Source: Angiostrongylus vasorum
Lineage: Eukaryota; Nematoda; Chromadorea; Rhabditida; Metastrongylidae
DNA: 64,000 bases
Direction: 5' to 3'
NCBI GenBank assembly: GCA_018806985.1
Contig: JADANN010000003.1
Location: 35,444-99,443 of the forward strand
Position numbers and translations under genes: made by a program. This document shows, piece by piece, positions 1-11,420 of the stretch. Position 1 is the stretch's first letter; every line of letters begins with the position of its first letter. The notes beneath the pieces are model-generated. The model saw only the letters and a program-made list of their open reading frames with translations. It ran no database searches and had not been told where the DNA came from.

Positions 1-95
1 CCTGGATCACTGGAACACATGTTTAACTATTTTTAGTTCAAATCACAATGTTTACTTTTTATTTTCTACCCACGACAATTTTCAGACCAGGGTAT

Positions 96-240
96 TGAGC
101 CAAATACAGCCACAACGATAGTGAGATATTTGCATAACTGGAGACCGCATGTGTCTACGGTGGGGGAACGAATGCGTTATTACCCTTTCCGGGGAGTAAC
201 GCGTTCACCACCACACCACGCGGGTCCTTCGTTTCGCCTG
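96..240 (-). repeat. R4 repeat arm (single copy)
   Basis: This stretch matches, in the same orientation, the left arm of the foldback repeat near 10.05 kb. It is also the reverse complement of arms near 10.3, 37.8 and 61.7 kb. All copies share a core with GCGTTAT..CCCTTTCCGG and CACCACCACACCA. No coding capacity is seen. Confidence 0.6.
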
Positions 241-244
241 TCTC

Positions 245-1364
245 TCAGCTAGTATTTTTAGTTTTCTTCCAAAGAGTATCTTTGGCGTTAAGGTAAAACC
301 GTGATAGTCTGTAAAATATTGTTTGTGAATTGCGGAAGAAATTCTGGGAAAAATTGTGCGCAACAGCGCGAAATGGAAAATTTGCTGGCACTCGCTCAGT
401 AGCTCGGCGGTTAACGCGTCATCAATTGGTAAAGGTGACGCACATATTCTGACATCGCTGGAAAACCTTTTTGAGGAAAACGAAGTCCACTAGTATTAGT
501 TACGGAAATAACTTTTCTTCACAGTTCGTAGGATCCGGAAAAAATTCTCGTCTTTGTTGCTCAAGACTTTTCATACGATCAATATAGTTGCCACGGTAGC
601 ACTGTTCCAATCCATCCGCCACTGAATCTATACCGATCATTCAAACCCTGAAAGAATTCATTAACGCCTGTTAAGCTTTGCAGTGTTTGTTTCGGTCTGG
701 CAAATACTGAACAAGGGATCGCGACGTACATCCATGACTCTAATATTGTTGCAGTTATTGATTTACAACAATATGAATGCAGTAAAACTTTAACTATGTG
801 AACCGCTAACTAAATCCACACTAACTCCATTTGGGGGTAAAAATTTTAACACCTTATTACACTGTCCAAAACTCAAAAAGTATTTCATTTTAAGTATTTC
901 AGTAAGACAGAAAATTGTCTTAGCCCGACAAACGACATTCCTTCTCCGCCGCTGCCTGAAACACCGAGTCGTGCCGAACTTCATCAAACGAAAGCTACTA
1001 CACTATATATGCGACCTACCAAAGGTGAGCCAACAAGTACTGGACATGGAAACGCGACCACTACGCGCCTCTTTTCGATGCAAACAAGACAATATGTACG
1101 CGCGATTGAAGAGATGCAAGTCGAAGGAGTCTTTTTGTGTTCAGTATTAGGAAGATTCCTTTTGGATGAGAATAATGGGTGGATCAATTTTGATTTGCGA
1201 TTCTATTAGGTCGATTCTCTTTTTATCCCTTAACGGTATATGGTACTTCACATGTTATTCATTTAATTTGAGAACTATTTGTGGTCAAAACTCTCAGAAA
1301 ATTTAAAACTTAACTTACACATTCTTCCACTAATAAGCGTACGTGTAGTGGCAACCAACTCTTA
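245..1364. other. No gene recognised
   Basis: Only short open frames of 65-67 aa occur here on either strand, without recognisable motifs, and no repeat family from the rest of the window was matched with confidence. A stretch near 400-420 resembles a tRNA D-arm, but no T-arm follows it. Confidence 0.5.
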
Positions 1365-1990
1365 CGTTGCGCTTTATTAGAGATGAAATAAGTATAGCTT
1401 TAGAACGATGCTTGAGAAAGGGAGATCTGGACGAAACGGCAGCGATAGTTGAAGTACCACCGGATACTCAAAGTCGTCAGTTAGTTCGTAACCGCCTATA
1501 TGACCGTCCGTGTGAAACACAGAGTTGTGTAATTTACCCTTAAGGCAGGAACGGTGGCTGCATGAGTTTATGTGCGATATACCTGATCGCTTGCAATACT
1601 TGCAGAGTTGAAAATATTGGCGAAACGGGCAGACCATTATCATCCGTGTAGAAGAACACCTAGATGGCAAACGAAAAGTAAGACAAACTATCTCACTAGC
1701 CACGCATAGGATACAAAAGCATAGCGGTTACGATTTGATATAAAAGTCACTATATTCGCACAAGTTGCCAAAATGCCAAGGCGGAAACTTCTCGACGCTT
1801 TTCAGATAGATGCCAAAAACCCTTCGATGAGTAGCAGGGAGGAATGCCCCGAGATCACACGTGATCTCACCCCGTACCTTCACACTGATGCAGTCGTGGA
1901 CCATATGCGACTCTTATTAGCTGTCCTTCCAGGGATCCCTCTTATGAGGGTGATTCGTGGATTACTTGTATATGAAAGGTATAACTGAAT
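1365..1990 (+). pseudogene. Penelope-like element, 3' coding fragment (GIY-YIG region)
   Basis: This aligns with the 3' half of the PLE at 10.7-13.0 kb. It has the linker region (QLVRNRLYDR-like at about 1480-1515), then the GIY-YIG endonuclease (GETGRP-like residues at about 1620-1640, EEHLDGKRK at about 1650), then the C-terminal tail with REECPEITRDLTPY (about 1840-1880). Several frameshifts and stops break the frame, so it is non-functional. It lacks the reverse transcriptase part, so it is 5'-truncated or rearranged. Confidence 0.8.
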
Positions 1991-2125
1991 CCAGCACAGC
2001 AGAGGTGTTAAACGCTTCCCTTCTACACTATATAGTTGGTAAAACACTGTGATTTCAACTACGGCCTCAGGTTAATTGTGCTCAATGCCGATGTGGGCTC
2101 CTCAATCCCGTTGACGGATGATTAC

Positions 2126-2165
2126 TTTCGAAACCGCCTCTATGATCGTTTGTGCGGTTGAAGCC
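2126..2165 (+). pseudogene. Tiny Penelope-like coding scrap
   Basis: About 35 bases encode an RNRLYDRLCG-like string equivalent to the PLE linker between RT and GIY-YIG. It is embedded in other repeats, directly after an R5-like stretch (2045-2125). Confidence 0.5.
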
Positions 2166-2204
2166 TTCGAAAATCCAAATATTGTCAACAGTCAATCATT
2201 ATAA

Positions 2205-2395
2205 ACAATAACGGTTTTGCACAGAAGAGCGCTGCCGGATGACGCTGCCTCATTTGAGCGATTCTCCACTGATGAACTTTCCACTCGATACGAACACGAA
2301 GACAAAACATTAAGAATACGACCGACTGTGGACGATTGACTCGAGCAATCAGCTCTCAGAGAAAACAACACCCTGAAAAGTTGGTCAAATCACCT
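2205..2395 (+). repeat. R3 repeat (PLE terminal-repeat-like)
   Basis: This matches other R3 copies at 34.53, 36.66, 56.8 and 57.9 kb (plus) and at 30.95, 36.3, 49.64 and 54.2 kb (minus). Shared blocks are a TCGATACGA..ACGAAGAC stretch, a CGACTGTGGAC stretch, and a degenerate CTCTCAGAG..GAAAA core resembling the ribozyme-like motif of PLE terminal repeats. Confidence 0.55.
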
Positions 2396-2399
2396 TTTT

Positions 2400-3935
2400 T
2401 TGTCAACGCGTACTATAGAGGAATGGAGGGATTTCTAAGCCCACGGGACATGACGGGAATCCAGGTCCATGTCTGTGTGCTACGGAAGAACTCTACTCCG
2501 ACAGAGCGAAAATTTGGAAACGTGGAATTTTTTCGCGAATAGCTTCCTGATTACGGTGCCGTGTGGAAAGCGCAAGGAAAATTTTGTTGCGATATCGCTC
2601 TTCGTCAGCAAATCATTAAAACAATACGAAGGTGCTTAATCAGCCTTCTACATCGTTCATAAAAAATTCATAAAATGGTCGACGACTCCACGTCGCCGAC
2701 TACGTTTTGATTTCGAATGCGGAAGTAGAAAAAAACTGTAACAGGAACTGCATGCAGAGACTTTTCATTACGTACAGGAATTGAGTGGAAGGTTCACCTG
2801 CACCGACCCGGCTAACGCTCCTCGCATGATGGCGGAAAGTTTCTTACTGGAAAGCTCTCGAACATTTTTTTGTGGGTGCAGTCCAGAACTGTTTTTAAAA
2901 AGCATCAAAGCCAAGTAATTGTCAGGTAGATAAGCTATTGATTGAGTTCACTGTTAATCACTGAAGAAAATTCAGGAAAACACGTAAACATTCATTGTTT
3001 GAGACAAAATTTATCATTTTTGAAAACAGCTTTTCTTTGCAGGGGTAATTTCAAATACTTTCAAAAGCTCCGACACGGTTCCAGCGCATCGACTCGTAAT
3101 GAAGTGAAAGGGTCTAAAAAAGCTTGTAAAAACATGTAACATTTTTCAAGCGATCGTCATTGCAACATTTCTAAGATTAGACAGGACGGTGAAGAAATAG
3201 AATTATGAGTCAGGTGAAGTAACCGCTACGAGTAACCATTTCACTACACAGAATTGTCGAATACAACATTTTGTTTTCCCTGCACGCGAAGGAGAAATGT
3301 AGAGACTCAGGCGGTGGCCCATAAACATTTGCTTTCTTTAGAGTCTTGGTATCAGCGAAAGGACTCAAAAGGCTGTGAGAATATGGAGAGCCTCTGCAGT
3401 GATCGTTAAGGCAATAATTCTAAGAAAAGAAAGGAAGGTGAAGAAATAAAATGACGAGTCAGATGAAATGATCGTTTCACTGTACGAAACTGCCGAATAA
3501 CAAATTTTTGTTGCACAAGCAGGAGAAATGTGAGAGCCTCGCACGGCGTTCCATAAACATTTGCCTTTATTAGTAACTTCGAGCCTTTAAAGCAGTGGCA
3601 AAGATGATGCAACTTGGTTCCTCTGCAGATCGCTATCTTAATACATGCCCTAGCTCTTTTGGTCTGAACACTCGGTCGTATCTAAGTACAAAGTGGTGCT
3701 ACGACCTAACGAAGCCCAAACGTCAATTTCGTCAGAATACCATGTCCAAGAATGCCTTTGTTCTGATGAAATTGACTCTTACGGGTACGGTTCGTGAATG
3801 CTTCTGTGAAATTCTGTAGACGAATTTCTATATACTTTCAGTCGTTTTGCTATCACGGAAGACCTCACTATCACACACATCGAGACCAAAAATGAGAGAG
3901 AAGCTGAATGAACGATTTTCACTGCTCAACAGTTT
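2400..3935 (-). repeat. Left arm of large palindrome (R1 copies, inverted)
   Basis: The reverse complement of this arm matches 4243-5480. Segment 3350-3935 pairs with 4243-4800, and 2400-3062 pairs with about 4860-5480. Segment 3063-3345 is an extra tandem copy of the 5' part of repeat R1, and its closest relative is the inverted copy at 5690-5992. Open frames here are mirror images of those in the other arm and show no known domain. Confidence 0.75.
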
Positions 3936-4242
3936 GCTTCTGAGAATGTGACGTGCTGGAATTTTTCTTCTTCTTCTACCAATCGATAAATTCATGGATA
4001 GTTCCTTCTTCCAAAAGTTCTTCCTTAACGACGACGTTTTGTTTCTCCCATATTTTTTATTGGTGGGGAATTCAAATGTCACCTCTGGGCGATAAAACCG
4101 GAATGTTCGAAACCGAATTTAAGCAGTAGCAGTTGCGAAACAGCGCATTCGTTGAATCTTTTTGAAGTGATGGTTTTCACGTACGTCGGTCTCATTCAAT
4201 GTTTGACATAGCGCAGGGCGCCGTCGCTTTGCCGGTGCAAAC

Positions 4243-5480
4243 CTTCTTGAGCAGTGAAAATCGTTCATTCAGCTTCTCTCATTTTTGGTCTCGATGTGGT
4301 GTGATAGTGAGGTCTTCCGTGATAGCAAAACGGCTGAAAGTATATAGAAATTCATCTACAGAATTTCACAGAAGCATTCACGAACCGCACCCGTAAGAGT
4401 CAATTTCATCAGAACACGAGGCTTTCTTGGACTGGTGGTCTGACGAAATTGACCTTTGGGCTTCGTTGGGTCGTAGCACCACTTTGTACTTGGATACGAC
4501 CGAGTGTTCAGACCAAAGAGCTGGGCGTGTATTAAGATAGCGATCGTAGAGAAACTAAGTTGCATCATCTTTTGCCACCTTTTTAAAGGCTCGAAGTTGC
4601 TAATAAAGGCCAATGTTTATGGAACGCCGCAAATTTGTTATTCGGCATTTTCGTACATTGAAACGATCATTTCATCTGACTCGTCATTTTATTTCTTCAC
4701 CTTCCTTTCTTGTCTTAGAATTATTGCCTTAACGATCACTGCAGAACTCTGCATGTTCTCACAACCTTTTTTGGGTCCTTTCGCTTCATTTGCCGCTTAT
4801 GTGCTGAAATTATGTTATAGTTCTTCAAAGGTATTTAAAACAAGTGCTGCAAAGAAATAGCTGTTTCGAATAATTTCGTCTCCAGCAATGAATGTTCAGG
4901 TACTTTACAGAATTTTTCCAGCGATTACCAGTGAACTCGCTCAACAGCATGACTGCCTAACAATTCCTTAGCTTTCATGTTTTTCAAAAACATTTCTAGC
5001 CTGTACACAGAAAAATACTTCGAATTTTGCTGTAAGAAATTTCAGGCACCATATGGGCAGAATTAGTGGACGGTGAATGTGAACCTTCCACTCAATTCTT
5101 TTTCAAGGTCTACCTTCTTCCGCATGCCAAATCAAAAACACAGCAGTCGTCGCAGTGTCGTCAGCAGTTTTATGATTTTCTTATGAGCCATGAAGATAGC
5201 TGATTAAGCACCTTTGTATTGTTTTAGTGATTTGCTGAGCGGTGAGCGATATCGCAACAAAATTTGCCCTGCACTTTACATACGCTACCGTAATCAGGAA
5301 GCTATTCGCGGAAGGATTCCGCGTTACCAAATATTCGCGTGTGTCGAAGTGGGCACAGTTGCCCTGTAGCACACACACATGGCCCTCGGTATGGTGTGTT
5401 CTGCGAGCACTCCACCTCTGTATGATCCGCTCGTGGTACCTTAAACGCCTGGGATTTAGCAGAACTGACCAGGCGTCACT
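4243..5480 (+). repeat. Right arm of large palindrome (R1 copy)
   Basis: This is the inverted partner of 2400-3935, separated by a spacer of about 300 bp (3936-4242). It contains the R1 hallmark TTTGCCACCTTTTTAAA (about 4573) and the R1 3' hallmark CGCTACCGTAATCAGGAAGC (about 5284). The arm-to-arm match is good enough for a long hairpin to be expected in single-stranded form. Confidence 0.75.
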
Positions 5481-5689
5481 TGTAGGATAATTTTGCATTC
5501 AATCACCTCTAATAATTCGTGATGGAGTCACATGAACTATATTCCATCGCTTAGCGACTGATCAACGCCGGAATCTTTTTTAAACCAAATTTTAACCCCA
5601 ATCGTTTAAAACAAAATTAAAAGGAAAAGGTATTGGACGGCCTTTAAGAAGCGGGTCTTACGAACACTAAACTATAGCTTCCTTTGCCA

Positions 5690-5992
5690 CCTTTTTAAAT
5701 GTTCCAAGTTTCTAAAGAAAGCAAATGTTTATGGGCCACCGCCTTAGTCTCTACATTTCTACTTCGCGTGCACGGAAAACAAAATGTTGTATTCGACAAT
5801 TCTGTGTAGTGAAATGGTTACTCGTGTGGTTACTCCACCTGACTCATAATTCTATTTCTTCACCGTCCAGTCTAATCTTAGAAATGTTGCAATGACGATC
5901 GCTTGAAAAATGTTACATGTTTTTATAAGCCTTTTTAGACCCTTTCACTTCATTACGAGTCGATGCGCTGGAACCGTGTCGGAGCTTGCTGT
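5690..5992 (+). repeat. Partial R1 repeat
   Basis: This begins with the R1 hallmark TTTGCCACCTTTTTAAATG and is nearly identical, inverted, to 3063-3345. The match ends near CCGTGTCGGAGCT at about 5990. Confidence 0.75.
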
Positions 5993-6389
5993 TGGAGCTA
6001 AATAATATTTATCTAACTTCTGCTACACATCTACTTCAAAAGTTTTACAGCCCAAATGCCACTGTTCTTCTATCCAGAGTTCATTCTTCCTTGCAAGCTG
6101 TTCTACCGAAACGTCCCAAGAACTTGTATGTAAGCTTGTCGTACATAAGTCAGAGTCCACCACATTTTCGGCGCATCGGAATGAAACTCTTTGTGACGTA
6201 TAAGCCTCTATGAAAGAGTGTTGGTTCAATAGCACTCAGCAGAAGAAAAGTCCAAATTTTCTCTAAATTGGTAAATAACGTGTTAAAGGTTAGAAACATT
6301 GACTTTTCACATCAATAGTCTTAGGCATTATTTTGCAAATGCATTCTTTAGTAAATATTAGATGTGTCATGTGGGTTGAACGCCATAGT

Positions 6390-7135
6390 TTGTAGTAAAG
6401 AGAAATGTTTTTGAAGCGCCGTCCAAGTTTTCCAGTTGTTATTGAGCAGTTTGACATAGTGAAGAAAAATTTTACTTGACTAATAAATCTATTTGCTTCA
6501 CTCTGCCTTTCTTAGAAGTGTTCAGAACTGAACCGCTTATAAAATGCAATACTTTCTTGCACGCTTATCTTATAGTCAGTTTCTGTTTGTTTAGCATTTT
6601 GCCACTTGTTTAAAGCGCTCTGGAGTTTCTAAGAGTATTTAAAACAGTTACTGCAAAAAAACCATATTCGTTAGTGGTGGTTTAAACCTCTCCAGCAAGA
6701 AATGCTATCCAACAACTTATCAGCACTTTTCAGTGGATTCGAGCAAAACCCGTTAGACACCTCACAAAGCTGATGATTTCTACCATTCTACCGGACAGTT
6801 TCTATCAGACGATTTCTACCAGACGATTTCTACCAGACGATTTCTTATCAACGGCGTTTTCTGAAACCGTAAACACGTGACCTCTAAGGAAGAGAATTGA
6901 AAAACTTTATGAGATATTTCTGTCACCACGCGCGTTGCATTATGGTAGGATCAAACGAGGTGAAGCTTCCACTGAATTCCAATGCAGTGACAATTCTTGG
7001 ACAACGAGAAAGCAGTAGGGCGTTCATGACGTTTTTAGCTAAGCTAAATAAAGGTGAATAAGCAGTCCTATATTGCTTCTATGAATTTCTGAGCAACATG
7101 CAGTTTCCCTACAAGATTCACCCCTCACCTTCCAG
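6390..7135 (+). repeat. Diverged R1-related repeat
   Basis: Weak but ordered similarity to the right palindrome arm: TTTAAAACAG..CTGCAAA..CCAGCAA..GCTATCCA at about 6630-6710 resembles 4825-4900, and GGTGAATAAGCA (about 7050) and the following TATGAATTTCTGAG resemble 50515-50555. No open frame of note. Confidence 0.45.
6787..6845. repeat. 14-bp tandem repeat, about 4 units
   Basis: The unit TCTACCAGACGATT is repeated about four times; the first unit is diverged. It lies inside the R1-related stretch. Confidence 0.9.
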
Positions 7136-7158
7136 CCGTTTGAAGTTCTCGGCTTTCG

Positions 7159-7278
7159 TCGAGTACTTTCACACCGTTATTGCGCCATTCGGAAGATAGA
7201 ACAAGCGATCAGATGATTTCGAGTGCTTTCACACCGTTATTGCGCCATTCGGAAGATAGAACAAGCGATCAGATGATT
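7159..7278. repeat. 60-bp tandem duplication
   Basis: Two adjacent 60-base units (7159-7218 and 7219-7278) differ at a single base (A/G in TCGAGTACTTTC versus TCGAGTGCTTTC). The duplication is very recent or recently homogenised. Confidence 0.95.
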
Positions 7279-7279
7279 T

Positions 7280-8640
7280 TCTTCGGGTTCAATTTCTACT
7301 TTGGGTACCGCTGCGGAGTTTTACTGCGCTCCAAACACCGAACTGATCGTCGACAGTTGTCGCAGAGGGTCCACTTGTGTCCTCACATCACGTTGCGATT
7401 GAGAAACGGGTTCTTCTAGTTACGCTGAAAAACCGCCGCCGATGCTCGTAGACGGCGAACTCATGAACTTTTATTCAATCAGTACGCATCCATTTGTCAA
7501 GTCTCTTCCAGTTTCCAATTTTTAAATGCAGCAAAACCGCTGACTTACTTCTATTTAATTCCCATGCAAGCTCTCGAGTAGTTGTGCATGCATTGGCTTC
7601 GACGTAGCACTCGATCCATTATCGTCAAATGCGGAAAACCGTTTGTCGCATTCGTCAGCTTTCACTATCGATTTAGCGAACGCAAAAGTTTCCAAACAAC
7701 GCTGCACTTTGAACTCGTTAGCATTCCGCGATCCCGTACCTCTTTAATACTTTGAGGCGTTTCGGCTGTGTACGTTCGAGTTTGGATTCACAGAAACAGA
7801 TTTGTTAAACTTGCTGTTTTGACATCTGATATTGTATTTATTGAGAATTGGCTCTGCAAACTCTGCAGCTATACTACCTCAACAAAGAAGAAAGTAGCCC
7901 ACAGTACAACAGTGGTTTCCATGTTCCTGAATAAAATGAGAAAACGATATGAAACTACGTTTCGTCTGAGACAGCAACGTCCACAAGAAAAATAGATACA
8001 TTCCAAGCTTTTTCTAGATAAGCGTGCGCAAAATTCCTAGCATTTCATCGATTTCATGGCAAAAACTTTTGTTGTTAGCACTGCCCTACCATTTGCTTAC
8101 TTTATTGCACAAGAGATATTTCCAAAAGCAGAAATGTTGTTAAAACCATCCTTGCGAGAATTCGGCCTCGGATGCTGTTTAAGATCCTTATCAAATACTT
8201 CTCCTTCCAACGGTTTACCGCCTCATCGCGACTGGGTAGGTGTTCCCTGCTGTCGGGCTACGATCTACAGCGGTGGAATTCATCCCCACCCCGACTCTGC
8301 GTCTCCCAAGCTGGGAAAGACTCTGGCGGCTCTATCATGAAGCGCAGCGAAGAATAAGTCAATTCCAGAATCCACCGCCGTCCTAGTACCAAACAGTCGC
8401 ATGGTGGCAAATCTCCCTCTGATCCACAAGGGCGGCGACTGCCTGTAGTGGTGATGACCTTGGGAAGAAATTGAACTGATTGACCTATGAACTCCAGGGA
8501 ATCACAATGGTTAGACCAGCCTGCACAACCAGTGAAGTCGAGGCATCTAAGTATCCAAGCTGCGCGGTTCATTGAACACGTTCATATCTAGAGCGAAGTG
8601 CCTATCAGAATATCCATTTCATATTAAATTGAATTCTTTC
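7280..8640. other. No gene recognised
   Basis: Short open frames only (up to 94-104 aa, on opposite strands of the same stretch at 8056-8572). None shows a recognised domain or convincing splice structure. Confidence 0.5.
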
Positions 8641-9105
8641 TTCATCTAGGGAGTGTGTAACTCACTAATCAATGATCGCATACAACACATATGTAATCGT
8701 TGGTTCGATCCAGCGGCCAGAACTTGGTAAACCGTCCATTCGTCTGGGGTCGGCAAATTGGTGCTAGATTTGTCTGAGAGGTTAGCAGCATTGCCTTGAT
8801 TCCAATCGGTGTGCCACTGCAAACCGGACACTTGTCACATTTTGACGTTTGTTTAAGTCTAACACATGGGGCATCCCATAGGGATGGATCAACGCCTGAA
8901 GCTTTATCCTTTTATGTCCCTAATCCTACACTGCCTTCTTTGCAGTGTTCTCAAGCACGCTTCACAGCACCGACATTCCAACCGCTAACGGAAATACTTG
9001 ACGAACTTGAAGTGGTCCAACATAACCAGAATAGGAGACTGGAATGTGGTTCAGGTAGAAATCTAGTCATCCGTTCTTTCGGCAACATTCTTCGTATTTA
9101 AATGA
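8641..9105. repeat. Possible anonymous dispersed repeat
   Basis: The piece near 8870-8935 (GCATCCCATAGGGATGGATCAACGCC) resembles, loosely, the stretches near 14240 and 57840, which share a GCATCCCTTAGGGGTTGG-type core. The 101-aa plus frame through it has no recognised domain. Confidence 0.3.
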
Positions 9106-9339
9106 TCGATATGATTTGTATTTACCACAAAGCTCCCAGATTGCTAACTGTTTATCTTTGTTTAGAAAAATAACAACCATGTGTTTAGTGAAATTTCCAC
9201 GAACTTCCATTCTGTGTCTTTTTTCTTATTTCGCTTAATTGTCCTCAGCTTTTATGTGTGTACATGTTAGAGTGTTTTTTATAGAATTTCTCATTACGCA
9301 AGATGAAGTTTTCACTTTTATCCGATCTCTTTAGCTTAC

Positions 9340-9718
9340 TTCCAAATACTTTTTTACCAACACTTCTTTCAGCATGGAACAATGTGATTAGCCGTTTTAC
9401 GAAATTCGTGACTGCTTTAATTCTTCGCACTTTTCTAGCTGGATGTGAAGCCGGTTTTGTGGGTCCGTTTCATCCATCGTCTCTCGCGCTCTCTGCATTC
9501 CTCAACGTCAGCCCTAGTCGTGGGTCATCCATGAGTAATACCTGCGGAGCTTTCACATCCAGTTTCGAACATTTCAAACCAACGGCAAACGGTTTTTTTT
9601 CCGTTGAAGGAAATGCTCCAAGACGTTGCGTTTCGAGCAGATACTTTAAAGCCTGAAAGGAATGTTTGCAAATATCACGTCGATTCATAGTGAAGAGCGG
9701 GTAGAGAAACTTTTCAAT
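9340..9718 (-). pseudogene. Orphan exon-like frame, function unknown
   Basis: The minus strand reads open from 9718 down to about 9245 except for a single TGA at 9470-9472. The frame is preceded by a good splice acceptor (GACTTCTTCAG, exon starting at 9718) and contains a good donor (GGAA|GTAAGC, exon end at 9340). The conceptual peptide has a polar, protein-like composition: it runs through EKFLYPLF, NRRDICKHSFQALKYLLE, KPFAVGLKCSKLD and QVLLMDDPRLGLTLRNAE, then after the TGA continues NGPTKPASHPARK..NFVKRLITLFHAERS. I do not recognise the family. It could be an exon of a host gene with a point nonsense mutation, a sequencing error, or a captured fragment. No partner exons were found nearby. 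It is not a shadow of a better frame on the other strand, although a 117-aa plus frame overlaps it. Confidence 0.4.
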
Positions 9719-9772
9719 CTGAAGAAGTCCGTAAAGGATGACAAAGAGCAGGTTTTGAATCTATAACACCAA

Positions 9773-9982
9773 TTATCCGAAATATTCTTCACCAAAAAAC
9801 AAATAGTTGAAGGTTTCATATCGCAAAGTTGATCGTTTCATACTAAATGACATAAGGCCCAATATACTGCTCCCAGTCATAAATTGTGGTGAAATCAACC
9901 TCTTGTAGTAGAAGTCGAAATTTGAAGTTCTAGGGAGCCCATATCGGCAATGAACCCAGTTCAGCTGAGGTTGCAATGGCAA
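9773..9982 (-). other. Short minus-strand open frame, unsupported
   Basis: A 69-aa frame lies just upstream (in minus orientation) of the orphan exon-like frame. It has no domain and no good donor leading into that exon. It is listed only because it would be the natural place for a preceding exon. Confidence 0.15.
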
Positions 9983-10034
9983 TCACAATGTCAACTTTTT
10001 CTTACTCCTTATCACAATTTTTTCATAGCAGGGT

Positions 10035-10446
10035 AATACGTGTGATACAACCACAATGACGCTGAGATATTTGCAAAACTCCGGACCGCAGGTGTTTGCA
10101 CTGGGGAACGAACCCGCTTTTACCCTTTCCGGAGGCTAAAGGATTCATCACCACACTATGCGGGCCCGTTCATTTCGTCTTTCTCAACCGTTTTTCATAG
10201 GTTGCATCAGCATTCACCAGTTAACGGGATTGATCTGTGGAGCACAAATCGGCATTTAATTCATTGCTGATAGCACCTATAAAACATGGTTGAGAGGAAG
10301 ACGAAACAAAGGACCGGCATGGTGTGATGGTGAACGCATTAGCACCCGGAAAAGGAAATAACGCGTTCGTTGTCTACCGCGGACACCTGCGGTCCGAAGT
10401 TTTGCAAATTTCTCAGCATCTTTGTGGTTGTATCACACGTAATAGC
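10035..10446. repeat. R4/R5 foldback repeat
   Basis: Two inverted arms (about 10035-10196 and 10288-10446) share ends reading TACGTGTGATACAACCAC and enclose a loop of about 90 bases related to R5 (similar loops near 2050, 34720 and 61520). Each arm carries the R4 core with a tRNA-like A-box/B-box arrangement (clearest in the 37.8 kb copy). It looks like two short interspersed elements in inverted orientation or a foldback MITE. No protein is encoded. Confidence 0.7.
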
Positions 10447-11420
10447 ATTATAATTCGGTGGAATACCTATAGTATTAATATAAATCTATCAAATAAATGA
10501 GCGCCATCTTCTTCGAAAAACAGGCTCCTATTCTTAAACATCCAAAGAAAGCTCTCAGGAGGCTTCTACATAACAAAATGGTATCAAAAACCAAGTGCTA
10601 AAAAAGAAACTAGTGTGCTACCTCTTCTTTCATCCTCCACACATGAAAAAAAGCACTCATCGAAAGCATGTACTGAACCACCATAAATGTGTACACAGGA
10701 GAAGCGGAAAGGAAGAACGCCGTCAGTTAGTTCGCAATCGCTACTGCGATCGTTTATGCAGCTCATAAATTGTCCATTCTGTCCTAAAGTGGGGGCCTTA
10801 CCAATAGCACCATTTCCTCAGCCGTTCTTTAGACAACAAGAGCCCAATAATGAAGTTGATGTTAAATTTCGGATATTTACGAATGAAACTTTCAAAGTCC
10901 TTAATCACTATCGCGCGAAAAGATACAGCTCAAACCTCACTGCAGTGCAAAAAGCGTGGGTACGCGAGAGGTACGAGAGCTGATAAGGTTGGAAAAACAT
11001 AAGACTATCCGTTAGTGATAAGGGTGGAGAGTTTGTCGTAATTCCCCATCAGTTAGATGTTGAAATAACGAAAAAGCATCTTGAAGATGCTTCGCTTTAT
11101 CGTCCATCATCTGAGAGGAGTTTAAAAGTAAATACCGAAAATTGAACCACGAATGGGCCAAAATGGCAAGGGCTGCTGCTTTAAAACCATCAGTTATCTC
11201 TCAAGTAAAAGTTGAGTTACCAACATGTCCCGTCTTGTAGTTGCTTATAAAAAACTCATAAGCTAGTATCCAGCGATGATATTGCGTCTACCGATCCATC
11301 ATTGTTTAAGGTTAGAGCAATCATTAGCTGTGTAGACGGGCCAACGGATGGGATAACATGGTTTTTAATTCTAATATTTAACCAGTTGTTGAAACACATT
11401 CCAGCCCATCGAATACCCAG

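Noticed and set aside
395..420. tRNA D-arm-like GGCGGTTAACGCGTC
   Set aside because: No matching anticodon or T-arm downstream at the right distance.
8690..8730. tRNA-like GGTTCGATCC element
   Set aside because: A 5-bp T-stem can be drawn, but loop length is wrong and no acceptor, D or anticodon arms can be built around it.
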